DNA from: Lathyrus oleraceus
Taxonomy: Eukaryota > Streptophyta > Magnoliopsida > Fabales > Fabaceae
Direction: 5' to 3'
NCBI RefSeq assembly: GCF_024323335.1
Contig: NC_066581.1
Location: 350,676,409 to 350,740,408 of the forward strand
Length of the DNA: 64,000 bases
Below the pieces are notes generated by a model. The model saw only the letters and a list, made by a program, of their open reading frames with translations. It searched no databases and was not told where the DNA came from. Each line of letters starts with the position of its first letter. Positions within the stretch are counted from its first letter, which is position 1. The position numbers and the translations under genes were made by a program. Below, piece by piece: positions 34,286 through 46,365 of the stretch.

Positions 34286-37200
34286 TGTAATACCCTAAAT
34301 TCCCCCGCCCCCGCGCATAAATTTAAAATATTTATCAGAGTAAAATAATTCAACATACAATTTAGCATGCTACATTCATGCAACTTATAATGGCCCTCAC
34401 TTAATAAATAATATTGAATAATTTAAGTCTCACACACACCAATTATCCCACTGCATTTAAAATATTCAATTGTTTGTTTTTTTATTTAAAAAATATTTAA
34501 TTAATTAATAAATAAAATAAATACTTTAAATCAAAATAAAAAAATTCAGATTTTCTTTTCATATTCCTACTAAATCACTTTGACTCTTTTCAAATATAAA
34601 CAAATCATTTTTCATATTCCTCTTTCTCTCATTTCAATTTCTCTTACCGTAAAGTGCATCTCTGTTATTGGTTTATTCTCTATTGTTGTTCTTTTAAAAT
34701 GTAAATTTTTTAATTTTAATCTTTATAAATTTATAATTTATTTTTATTATTGTAATAAGAATAAAAGTATATTATTACCTTATTGAACTTGAGATTGTGT
34801 TAATGATAGGAAATTTAATTTTAGAGTTTTGTTGTGTTTATTTAAAATTGTTATATTTGTATCAATTTTATAGTATTAGTATGAACTTTTTGAATATGAT
34901 TTTAATTGTGATTTTTTTGTTATTTTTAGTAATAAGTAATGGAAAAATATTTTAAAAATAAAAATCATAAGAGCAATCATCAACTTCTAATCCTCAAACA
35001 CATAATGTATACTTTTTTTTTTGATGTTGAAAATGAGAAAACCATTCAACATTTTCAGAACATGAAAAATCGTAGAGAACAATTATAATGTATATTTATA
35101 TTTTTAAAAATGAAATGTTATATTTATATTGACCCCACTACTCAATTTCTTTGGCTCCGTCCCTGGCTACACTACAACATACAATCAACCTGCTCAATCG
35201 AAAAGACATGTAACACTTGACAGTTATAAAAATAGTAGTAATAACTACATGTCTGAATGTTAACTTTTATTAAATAGCAACGAAACAACAATAACAAACA
35301 ATTAACTCGCATCCAACCTCAATATAACATGTCATTATAAGAAATGTTAAAATATAACGAAAGATACAACGTTCCAAATTCCCTGATGTTACACATCAAA
35401 GCATATGTCGACACTAAAATAAAATGGAAGACTTCATCTTCCACTCACATCTGAGCTCCTATTGCGGATTATCTGCACGTTACCCACGCGGAGGCAACAT
35501 TCAAACAGAAGGGGTGAGATATCATAATTATATAAAGGAAAGCATGATAATAAGTAAGCATCAGATTATCACATGCACATCACTCATTCCATAACACAAT
35601 TCAACATAATCCACACAACAGCTACCCACACATAATAGCAACATCATAACTATCCATACGGAACAACAACACAACAACTATCCAAACATGATAACAACCA
35701 TCTAACATAACAACCATCCGACATAATAACAACATAATCAACCATCCAACACAATAACAAATGCAACCAATGTACAATGCAATGAGACTCAACAACTCGA
35801 CTCCATGCATGTGGTACCAATACGTGAACACTCAGATTCACCGCTTCGATCCTTACCTCCTAGGATCAACGCCACCAGTTCATTACCATCACCTTCAATA
35901 ATGACTCACTGACTCCATCACCTCCAAAATCAGCTATCGGCCCAATTCACACAATGGGATTTGAGGCTCACCAACAACAGACCATTTGTCCAACAATATG
36001 AATGCATGCAACATATTATACATGCAACAAAAACATCATGCACAATGATTCACCACCATAGTCAATATACATCGCCTATACTATCCATCATGCTTCAAAC
36101 ACATGTTATACATCTCAACAACATCGACATACAACATAACAAGCAACAACAATGCATTTAAGGTTATGTCACACCACCATATAAATATTACAATGCATTT
36201 CAACACCATTGCATAGAAAAATATTCATTTTCATGTACTAGCACCAATTCTAAATTAAAGTACACGCTCTCAGCTTTCCGGCGCTTCGAACGGAACTTGA
36301 ATCAGACACTCGAAACAAAAGTTATGAATTTTTAAAAAAATTACGAAAATGGTCTCAGTGTAACCGGTTACTCCATTTATGGTAACCAATTACACTGTTG
36401 CAGAAGCACTTTTCTGCAACTTTTTTAAAACCAAAATCACTTAAAATTCATCCCAAAATCCCATTTTTCCTACAAATCCTTTATACCATATTTTAACACG
36501 AAAAAAACACTTTTCCAAAGTTCAAAACCGGAACCTATTTACATCGAAAACTTTCATAACTCAGTTCCGACTCTGATCCGAAACAATATCAATCACACAA
36601 CGTTGACATCATACAATCCAACCAAATTTTATAATTTCAACAACAACAATTGCAACAATTCATCATTCCAACAACAGTCACAATATCATCAGACCACACA
36701 CACACAAATCAATAAGTAATTAATCAATTCAATAATTACCAATTATCACAATGATCATGAATATAGAGAATAAGAGCATAAAACCTACATGATATAATCT
36801 ACCCACCATCATAATGTTAACCCTTAGATAATCAGAACCTCACCCTTATCTTAGAGTTCATAGCAATTGATTCTTTGACCTTCAACAATGGTGAATTCTC
36901 CTATTGAACCCTAGCCCCTTCTTCCCCCTTACTCAGTTTCTTTTATTTTCTCCCAATTGTTACGTGTTCTCTGTTTCTATCTCACTATCCTCTTTTCTAT
37001 TTTTATTATAATTCTTATTATTATTATTATTACTAATCTTATTAAATAGAATAATAACAAATAATAATACCTCTAATTATTTTATTAACTTATTACTATT
37101 ATCACTAATTTCCACCTATTAAATAATAATAATAATAATAATAACCCACTCAATTAACTAATTAAATTAATATTCAACTAATATTAACTAATTAACTAAA

Positions 37201-37416
37201 TAATAACTAATATTATTAATTAGTTTTACTGACCACACAATCATTTCTACACTTTTGCTCACACACTCTCCAATACCTTAACTTCTATAATTCCAATGCA
37301 ACTACCCCACACCAAGAGTAACACAACGCATCAAAAAACCAATCAACACAACACAACTACAACTATCACATAATTAAATTACGAAAAAATAATTTAAATA
37401 AAATCGGGATGTTACA
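34286..37416 (-). repeat. 3' LTR of the Tekay-type element (with insertion)
   Basis: Bounded by TGTAATACCC and GGGATGTTACA. Without the 792-bp insertion it is collinear with the 5' LTR. It holds (TAA)n/(ATT)n runs near 37,015-37,140 and the palindromic pair AGTGTAACCGGTTAC / GGTAACCAATTACACT at 36,357-36,396. Confidence 0.88.
34374..35165. mobile_element. 792-bp insertion in the Tekay 3' LTR
   Basis: It is absent from the 5' LTR (which reads GATGCTACAGTACAAC at the site). Here GCTAC (34,369-34,373) and GCTAC (35,166-35,170) flank it, a possible 5-bp target duplication. The right end, read on the minus strand, is CAGGGACGGAGCCAAAG, similar to the CAGGG(G/A)CGGA ends of some plant hAT-like elements. 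The left end does not match as an inverted repeat, so the family is uncertain. No coding capacity. Confidence 0.7.
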
Positions 37417-38945
37417 ACTCTCCCTAACTTAGAACATTTTCGTCCTCTAAAGTTACCTGATGCGAACAACTCTGGATACATCCTACTTTCCAACTCCCAA
37501 GGCATATTTCCTCTGGCAACGCCTTCCCACACTACCTTCACGAGAGCAACCTTTTTTCCTCTCAACTGTTTACAATTCTCGATCATCAATCCTTATCGGC
37601 AGAGCCTCAATTGTAATGTTATCCCTCACCAGAACATCATCCATCAGAATCACATGCGACGAATTCAGAATATACTTCTGAAGTTCTAAAACATGGAACG
37701 CATCATGTATATTTGATAAATTTGGTGGCAACGCCACTCTATAAGCAACAGGTCCAACTCGTCCGGATATCTGATACGAACCAATAAATCGAGGAGTAAG
37801 CTTCATCGACTTTAAATCACGTCCTACCCCGATCACCGGAGTGACTCTCAAGAATACATGGTCTCCCTCTTGAAACTCAAGATCCTTTCTTCTCTTATCA
37901 TGGTAGCTTTTCTGCCTACTCTGCGAAGCTTTCATATTCTCTCGAATCAGCTTCACCTTCTCAATAGTTTGTTGGACAATCTCAGGTCCAAGCACTACAC
38001 GTTCACCAAATACATGCCAACACAAAGGTATCATGCACCTTCGACCATACAAGGCTTCAAAAGGTGTCACTCCAATACTAGAATGGAAACTGTTATTATA
38101 CGTGAACTCAATCAACGCCAATTGACTATACCAAGCACCTCCTTGCTCGAGAACACAGGCTCTCAATAAGTCCTCTAATGACTGAATGATCCTCTTTGTC
38201 TAACCATCGGTCTGCGGATGATAAGCTGAACTCAACCTCGGATTCAAACCCAACACTTCCTACAAACTCTCCCCGAATCTGGAAGTGAATCTCGAATCCC
38301 TATCTGACATGATACTCAACTGAACTCCATGCAACTTCATAATCACACGGATATATATATCTCTGCCAACTTCTGCATAGAAAAACTATTGTTAATCGGA
38401 ATAAAATGGGTCGACTTTGTCAGTCTATAAACAATTACCCAAATGGAATCATGCCATCTTGGAGTATTTGGCAACCCCATCACAAAATCCATAGAAAGGT
38501 TATCCCATTTCCATTGTGGAATATTCAACGGTTGCATCAACCCTGCAGGTTTTTGATGTTCAACCTTTGACTTCTGACAAGTCAAACAAGCATAAACAAA
38601 CTGAGCCACATCTCACTTCATTCTAGACCACCAAAAGATCTTCTTCAGATTCTGATACATCTTAGTAGCTCCTGGATGAATACTCAAGCTACTTCGACGA
38701 CTTTCTTGCAAAATCATCTTCTTCAACTCATCTTTGTCCGGAATACAAATTATGTCTCTGAACGTCAACGTACCTTGTTCATCCACTTTGAAATCATTAC
38801 TTTCAGTTTGATTACTTCCAACCATCAAGTCCTCCAATTTCACATCCAACTTCTGACTCTCTTTAATGTTATTAAGAAAATCATTGTTGATCTTCAGCAT
38901 ACCCAACATCACACTCTGCGGTGTCAACTCACATACCAAACTCAT
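37374..38945 (-). pseudogene. Tekay integrase and C-terminal chromodomain-like tail
   Basis: From 38,945 down: a RNase H-integrase connection, zinc-binding region ending CLTCQKSKVEHQKPAGLMQP, and catalytic core WDNLSMDFVMGLPNTPRWHD (first Asp present). A gap with a stop follows; then GGAWYSQLALIEFTYNNSFH, TPFEALYGRRC, and the GPY/F-type region LTPRFIGSYQISGRVGPVAY. The tail KKVALVKVVWEG...PWELESRMYPELF is the chromodomain-like end seen in Tekay elements; it runs a little into the LTR border in one frame. Several stops and frameshifts occur. Confidence 0.82.
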
Positions 38946-39038
38946 GTCTCTGAACTATTAAATCATTTCCAACTCTCTAACCATCATAGCAGACATATGA
39001 AAAGACTTTCGACTTAAAGCATCAGCCACAACATTCGC

Positions 39039-40152
39039 CTAACCGGGATGATAATTCAAGCCAAAGTCATAATCCTTTAAGAATTCCAACCATTTGCGAT
39101 GTCTCATATTTAGTTCCCTCTGATCAAACAAGTATTTCAAACTCTTATGATCATTAAACACTTCAAAACTGGAACCATAGAGATAATGCCTCCAAATTTT
39201 CAACACGAACACCACCGCAACCAACTCCAAATCATGAGTAGGATAGTTTCTCTCATGAATCCTTAACTTTCATGAAGCATAAGCCACAACCTTTTCATCT
39301 TGCATTAGCACACCATCTAAATCTATCAACTACGCATCACAATACACCGCAAACGGTTCATGCGGTTCAGATAAAATCAAAACCGAAGTTGTAGTCAACC
39401 TTTTCTTCAGCTCTACGAAACTATTCTCACAATGAACGTCCCACACAAATGGTTTACCTTTGCAGGTCAACTGAGTTAACGAAAGTTCCAACTTGGAAAA
39501 TCCTTCAATAAACCTGCGATAATAACCAGCCAAGCCCAAAAATCTTATAATCTCTGTCACTGACTCGAAGCCTCCCATTATAGAACTGCACCTACCTTGG
39601 ATGGATCCACAACAATACCACCACATGAAATAACATGACCGAGAAAGTTAACCTCTTTCAACCAGATTTCACACTTCGACAACTTAGCATAAAGCTTCTT
39701 CTCCTTCAACACTCGCAATACAACTTGCAAATGCTCAACATGTTCTTCTTCTAATTTAGAATAGATCAGAATGTCATCAATAAATACCACAACAAAATAA
39801 TCCAAGTAAGTATGAAAGATATTATCATGTACTCCATAAATACTCCGTGTGCATTATAAACACCGAACAACATCACCAAATACTCGTAGTGTCCATATCA
39901 AGTTTTAAACTTCGTCTTCTGTACATCTTCATCCTTCACTCTGATCTGGTGGTAACCTGACCTCAAATAAATTTTGCTAAACACACGTTCACCCACCAAA
40001 TGATCCATCAAGTCATCTATTCTCGGAAGTGGATACTTATTCTTAATCGTCACTTTATTCAACTGTCGGTAATCCACACACAACCTCATGCTACCGTCTT
40101 TCTTATTTACCAACAACACTGGAGCTCCCCAAGGCGACACATTTGGTCTCAC
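39039..40152 (-). pseudogene. Tekay reverse transcriptase and RNase H
   Basis: RT begins [20 protein letters not shown] and [20 protein letters not shown] (40,152-39,898). A broken stretch follows, then [19 protein letters not shown] (the YVDD-equivalent is FIDD, usual for gypsy) and NFLGHVIS. RNase H shows FVWDVHCENSFVELKKRLTT, SEPHEPFAVYCDA, and later [29 protein letters not shown]. Stops and frame changes at about 39,895-39,805, 39,578 and 39,329 show it is not functional. Confidence 0.85.
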
Positions 40153-40532
40153 AAATCCCTTCTAGTAGATCTTCTAATTTTTTTTCTTCAACTCTGCTAA
40201 CTCTGATGTAGACATCCTGTATGGTGCCATAGAAACAGGTCTGGTACCAGGGAGAAGATCAATAGAAAACTCCATTTCTCTCTCTCTCTAGAGGTACATC
40301 ATAAATGTCATCTGGAAACACCTCTTGAAAATCCCGCACTACTTGAAATTCATCAATCACCGTCTAACTCTTAGCAGATAACTCTGCAAACAGCGTAAAC
40401 ACCTGAGCTTCCTCTTCCAAAAGCTTCTTCAACTCTCTAGCAGACAAAAAACCAGCTTTTTCCTTCTCAGCAGAAGTAAGAAACTGCACCGATTTTTTTA
40501 TAACAATTGATATGAACATGATTGAACTCCAA

Positions 40533-40937
40533 CTAGTTCATTCCCAAGATAACATCAATATTCTTCAATGGCAAACAAATAAAATCAATGCCAAAATCTT
40601 TATCAAAGATTAACAGAGGACAATTCAAACAAACTAAAGTAGTAGTCACTGAACCCTTGGTAGGAGTTTCAATAACCGTTTCTCCATTCATAGAAGACAC
40701 AACAAGGCCTAGCCTTTTCACATAGTCAGCAACAATAAAAGAATGAGTAGAACCAGTATCGATAATAGCAATCAAAGTCGTATTATTAATATAACATATA
40801 CCCCTCATCAACTTGTCATCACTGGAAGTTCGAGTCCCCGTCAGAGCAAACACCTTTCCTCCAGTTGTAGCTTGCTTAGGCTTCAGGCAATGAGTGCTGA
40901 TATGTCCTGGTTCACCATAGTTGTAGCAAGTCACCAC
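40533..40937 (-). pseudogene. Tekay gag zinc knuckle and protease
   Basis: YNYGEPGHISTHC is the zinc knuckle with its first Cys replaced by Tyr (CYNYGEPGHIS where CxxC is expected). The retroviral-type protease follows, with LIAIIDTGSTHSFIVADYV (catalytic D-T-G intact) and KNIDVILGMN. Only this segment of the polyprotein is open. Confidence 0.85.
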
Positions 40938-41822
40938 ATTCTCTTTGCAATCAGCAACCAGATGTTATGACTTCCCACACTTGTAACACTTCTTCATATC
41001 ATTCTTGCATTCACTAACACGACGACCGAACTCACCGCATATATAACACTTAAGAGGAGTAGGAGCACCTCCCCAACCCGGCCTCTTACCATCAGAAACT
41101 CTATGTTTAACTTTATTAGCTGGAGCACTATATGGTTTCCCATAGTTAAGATTCTACTTTCCTCTTCTCTCGCTCATCCCCTTGTAGTGAGCCAACCAAG
41201 CCTTACTATTATCCTGATAAATTCTACAATTGTTCACCAACTCTGGAAACCTCCTGATCTGTTGGTATCTAATCGTCAGCTTAATTTCAGGATGCAAACC
41301 ATTCTCGAATTTGATACACTTCGAGAACTCAACAGTAGCATCACTGTAATGAGGGTAGAACTTAGCAAGTTCCACAAATCTGGCAGCATACTCAGTAACC
41401 GACAAGTTACCCTACTTCAGATCCAAAAACTCAATCTCCTTCTTCCCACGAACATCCTCAAGAAAGTACTTTCTCAGAAATTCCCTTCAGAGCATAATTT
41501 AAGTTACAACTTCAGCTGTAACGTCCAACACCTAACGAGTGTTGATCCACCAGTCATCAGCTTCCTCAGCTAACATATGTGTACCGAACCGCACCTTTTA
41601 TGCTTCAGAGCAATCCATCACTCTAAAAATACTCTCAATCTCCCTTAGCCAAGTTTGCGCTCTATCAGGGTCGTACCTACCCTTGAAAGTAGGCGTATTA
41701 TTCCTCTGGAACTTCCCCAAATGTCGGAACTCGTTGTTCCCACCAGCATTAGGCTGATTCTGCACACCCTGAGCAACAACCTACAAAGCAGCAACAGTAG
41801 CAACGTCGTTTCTTCCATCCAT
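40938..41822 (-). pseudogene. Tekay gag
   Basis: The likely start is ATG at 41,822 (MDGRNDVATVAAL, then a TAG). FRHLGKFQRNNTPTFKG-like text and RYDPDRAQTWLREIESIFRV follow, as in Tekay gag. 41,405-41,154 gives YAARFVELAKFYPHY and FENGLHPEIK. At least five in-frame stops. Confidence 0.8.
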
Positions 41823-41943
41823 TTTTTGTTTCACACCAACAACACCAACAATGGTTAAAGAGATAACATCAACAATATTCAACTGTCACACCACACCGAC
41901 TCAATAACTTGGTCGGACAGACCGACCTGCTCTAATACCATTA

Positions 41944-44247
41944 TGTAACACCTTAAATCTTCCCCGCGTAAATTTAAAACATTTATCAGAGTAAAACAAT
42001 TCAACATGCAATTTAGGATGCTACAGTACAACATACAATCAACCTGCTTAATCAAAAATACAAGTAACACTTGACAATTATAAAAATAATAGTAATAACT
42101 ACACGTATGAAGGTTAACTTTTATTAAATAGCAGCGGAACAAAAATAACAAACAGTTAACTCGCATCCAACCTCAACATAACATGTAATTATAAGAAATT
42201 TTAAAACATAACGAAAGATGCAACGTTCCAAATTCCCTGGTGTTACACATCAGAGAAGACGCCAACACTAAAATAAAATGGAAGACTTCATCTTCCACTC
42301 ACATCTAAGCTCATACTGCGGATTATCTGCATGTTATCCACGTGGAGGCAACATTCAAACAGAAGGGATGAGCTATCATAATTATATAAAGGAAGCATGA
42401 TAATAAGTAAGCATCAGATTATCACATGCACATCACCCATTCCATAACACAATTCCAAATAATCCATACATAATAGCAACATCACAACTATTCATACGGA
42501 ACAACAACATAAGAACTATCCAAATAGAATAACAACATCTAACATAACATCAACATAACAACCATCCGACATAATCAACCATCCAACACAGTAACAAATG
42601 CATCCAATGTACAATGCAATGAGACTCAACAACTCGATTCAATGCATGTGGTAACAATACGTGAACATTCAGGTTCACCACTTCGATCCTCACATCCTTG
42701 GATCAAAGCCACCAATTTGTTACCATCACCTCCGATAATGACGCACTGATTCCATCATCTTCAAAATCAGCTACCGGCCTAATCCACATAATAGGATTTG
42801 AGGCTCACCAACAACAAACCATTTGTCCAACAATATGAATGCATGCAACATATTATACATGTAACAAAAACTTCATGCACAATGATCCACCACCATAGTC
42901 AATGTACACCGCTAATATCTCATCATGCATTAAACACATGTTATACAACTCAATAACATTAACATACAACATAACAAGCAACAATAGTGCATTTAAGGTT
43001 ATATCACACCACAACATAAACACTACAATGCATTTCAACACCATCACACAGAAAAATATTCATTTTCAGGTACTGAAACCAATTTTAAATGTAAGTACAC
43101 ACTCTCAGCTTTCTGATGCTTTGAAAGGCACTTGAATCGGACACTCAGAACAAAAGTTATGAATTTTTAAAGTTTTTATGAAAATACTCCCAGTGTAACC
43201 GGTTACTCCATTTCTGGTAACTGATTACACTGTTGCAGAAGCACCTTTTTTTGCAACTTTTTCAAAACGAAAATCATTTAAAATTTGTCCCAAAACCTCA
43301 TTTTTGTTACAAATCATTTATACCATATTTTAACACGAAAAAAACATTTTTCCAAAGTTCAAAAACGCAACTTATTTACACCGAAAACATTCATAACTCA
43401 GTTCCAACACTGACCTGAAACAACATCAATCACACAACGTTGACATCATACAACCCAACCAAATTTTATGATTCAACAACAACAACTACAACACTTCATC
43501 ATTTTAACATCAATCACAACATCATCATACCACACACACACACACACACAATTCAACAAGTAGTTGATCAATTCAACAATTACCAATTATCACAATGATC
43601 ATGAATATAGATAAAAAGAGCACAAAATTTATATGGCATAATCTACCCACAATCATAATGTTAACCCTTAGATAATCAGAACCCCACCCTTACCTTAGAG
43701 TTCCTAGCAATTGATTTTTTGACTTTCAACAATGGTGAATAATCCTCTTGAGCCCTAGCCCCTTCTTCTCCCTTTCTTTGTTTCTTCTCTTTTCTCTCAA
43801 TTGTTACGTGTTCTCTATTTCTATCTCACTATCTCATTTTCTATTTTTATTATAACTCTTATTATTATTACTAATCCCACTAAATAGAATAATAATAAAA
43901 AATAATACCTCTAACTGTTTGATTAACTTATTACTATTATCACTAATTTCCACCTATTAAATAATAATAACAATAACCCACTCAATTAACTAATTAAGTT
44001 AATATTCAACTAATATTAACTAATTAACTAAATAATAACTTATATAATTAATTAGTTTTACTCACCACACCATCCTTTCTACGCTTTTGCTTACACACTC
44101 CCCAATACCTTAATTTATATAATTCTAATACAACTACCCTACACCAAGGGTAATATAACACATTAAAATACCAATCAACACAACACAACCCTAACTATCA
44201 CATAATTAAATTACGAAAAATAATTTAAACAAAATCGGGGTATTACA
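41944..44247 (-). repeat. 5' LTR of the Tekay-type element (2304 bp)
   Basis: TGTAACACC...GGGGTATTACA. The palindromic pair at 43,192-43,231 matches that of the 3' LTR. A (CA)n run lies near 43,530-43,550. The short stretch 41,823-41,943 between LTR and gag start should hold the PBS, but none is clear. Confidence 0.85.
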
Positions 44248-45981
44248 CTACATGCTGGCAAGAGGCAGGTCGAGAAGAGTCATCAAGCCACCTCAGAGAC
44301 TTGGTTATACATATCTCATAGCATTTGTTTTAATCTCTGCAAGTGAGGTTCTTGATGAAGAACTTAGAGATTACAAGGAAGTTGTGAGGAGTCAAAGTAA
44401 GACTGGATGACTGAAAGACATGGATGATGAGATGAAATATATTCATGATAATAACACTTGGGAGTTGATCGAGAAACATGCAGGGGTTAGGTTAGTCAGA
44501 TATAAATAGATCTTCAAGGTTAAGGAAGGAATCAAAGGGGTGATGTTGAAGCGTTTTAAGGCAAGGTTCATTTCTAGGGTGTTCACTCAGAAAGAAGGTG
44601 TCGACTTTAATAATGTGTTCTCTCCTGTTGTAAAACATAGATCCATTTAAATGTTGCTTGTTATGGTGGAGAAGTTCGACCTAGAACTTGAACAGATGGA
44701 TGTGAAGACAACCTTCTTGTATGGTGATCTAGCTGAAACAATCCTAATGAGGCAACCTGAAGGGTTTGCAGAAAAGGGAAAGGAGGAATGTGTGCAAGCT
44801 AAATAGGTCTTTGTATGGCCTAAAACAATCTTCTAAGCAATGGAATAGGAGTTTCGATAAGTTCATGGCACACATAGGTTTCACTAGGATCCAGTTCGAC
44901 CATTGTGTTTACTTAAGATTTCGACCTGAAAATTCACTTGTTATTTTGTTGCTTTATGTGGATGACATCCTCATAGCAAGCAACAATGTTGAAGATGTTA
45001 TGAAGGTGAAGGTTGAACTCGATAAGGAGTTCGACAAGAAGGATCTGGGAGCTACCTCCAAGATTCTTGGGATTGACATCTGGAGAGATAGAAATCAGTC
45101 GAGATTATGCTTATCTAAAGAGACATACTTGAAGAAGAATCTCGAAAAGTTTGGTATGTCGAATACAAAGCCTGTTTTAATACCGACTAATCCTCAATTC
45201 AATCTGAGTTCGACTCAAAGTCCTAGTTCTGAAGTCGAAAGAGCCTATATGAATATCATCCCATATGCTAGTATAATAGGTTCTTTGATGTATGATATGG
45301 TCTATACGAGGCCAGACATAACATACAGAGTGAGCCTTGTAAGCAGGTATATGACCAATAATGGGAAGGCGCATTGGCAAGCATTAAAGTGCATTCTAAG
45401 GTACATAAATAAGTCTCTGAGCAGAGTCTTGGTTTATGGTGGATCCTTTGGTGATGATAGCAAAGTCGAAATTGAAGAATTTGTCGACTCTGATTATGCA
45501 AGTTGTATGGATTCTAGAAATTTTATTTCTGGATATATGTTCACTATGTTTGGCACATCAATCAGTTGGAAAGAGACACTTCATAAGGTTGTTACCTTAT
45601 CAACCACTGAAGCAGAGTATATTTCCCTCACTGAAGTTGTGAAAGAAGCATTGTGGCTTAAAGGTTTTGCTAATGAGCGGAAACTTCAAGGTCGAGTTAT
45701 AACTGTTAAATGTGATAGTAAAAATGCAGTACACATGTCGAAGAATTAAGCATATCATGAGCGAACCAAGCACATCGACGTGAGATTGTATTTCATCAGA
45801 GAGATAATCGAGCTTGGAGAAGTCCAAGTGATGAAGGTTTCGACTGAAGACAATGTTGCTTATATGATCACCAAGATATTGCCAAGCTGCAAATTTTCCC
45901 ACTGTATGCAGTTGATAAAGTTGCATGAAGAAAGCTAGCTTGTTCCCTTGATGTTGCAGAGTTTGTTCCAAGGTGGATATT
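44248..45981 (+). pseudogene. Old copia element: RT and RNase H (right fragment)
   Basis: In order: GRSRRVIKPPQRLGYT, then stops at 44,408 (TGA for Trp), about 44,507 (TAG for Trp) and 44,648 (TAA). FVFSPVV-type RT start, MDVKTTFLYGDL, a frameshift near 44,790, then LNRSLYGLKQSSKQW and LLLYVDDILIASNN (catalytic YVDD intact). RNase H has DSDYASCMDSRNFISGY, LSTTEAEYISL, a TAA at 45,747, and HERTKHIDVRLYFIRE. The family has many relatives in Medicago and clover genomes. It was broken before or after two nested insertions and cannot encode a product. Confidence 0.88.
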
Positions 45982-46365
45982 TGTGAGAATTTGGATAGAA
46001 CTCTTGGTTCGACAAAGATTTAACATGTAGTCGAAGTCTGTTCAGGTGCTGATTATGCATGTTGTAGTAGAAGTATGCTCAAGTATGCAGTAGTAGAAAT
46101 GTTAGGTTTGTTAGCATGACGAATTGGACCTTTGTTCAAACTTAATTGTTTAAGCTAACTTGTAGCCTAAGTTAGCTTGGTAGTCTATAAATAGACTAGT
46201 TCTTTCAGGTTGTTGAGAAGAGATTTTAGTTGTTGTTATTCACTTGTAATCTTTGAACCCTAATTGAGTAAGTGAGTAATAAAACAATTATAACCAATCT
46301 TTATTCATCTTCTTCCTTTTTATCTCTCTTTCGTAAAACTTAATAGAATTTCTTGTGTTTATTCA
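45982..46365 (+). repeat. 3' LTR of the old copia element
   Basis: The LTR starts TGTGAGAATTTGG right after AAGGTGGATATT. TATA box TATAAATAG at about 46,193, an AATAAAA signal near 46,279, and a probable end at TTTATTCA. The right flank is the downstream flank of a peptide-gene copy. Confidence 0.65.

Larger units (their letters stand above)
34286..44247 (-). mobile_element. Tekay-type Ty3/gypsy chromovirus (9962 bp), degenerate
   Basis: LTRs at 34,286-37,416 and 41,944-44,247 have TG...CA ends. Flanks CTACC / CTACA are a 4-of-5 match consistent with an aged target duplication. Internal order on the minus strand is gag, protease, RT, RNase H, integrase, then a C-terminal chromodomain-like tail, which with the long LTRs fits the Tekay/Del lineage. 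There are many stops in every domain. The LTRs differ more than those of the other complete elements, and the 3' LTR holds a 792-bp insertion, so this is an old copy. Confidence 0.9.

Noticed and set aside
35622..36161. Small ORFs in the Tekay LTR
   Set aside because: They come from AACA-type low-complexity text in the LTR; the matching positions in the other LTR are not open.
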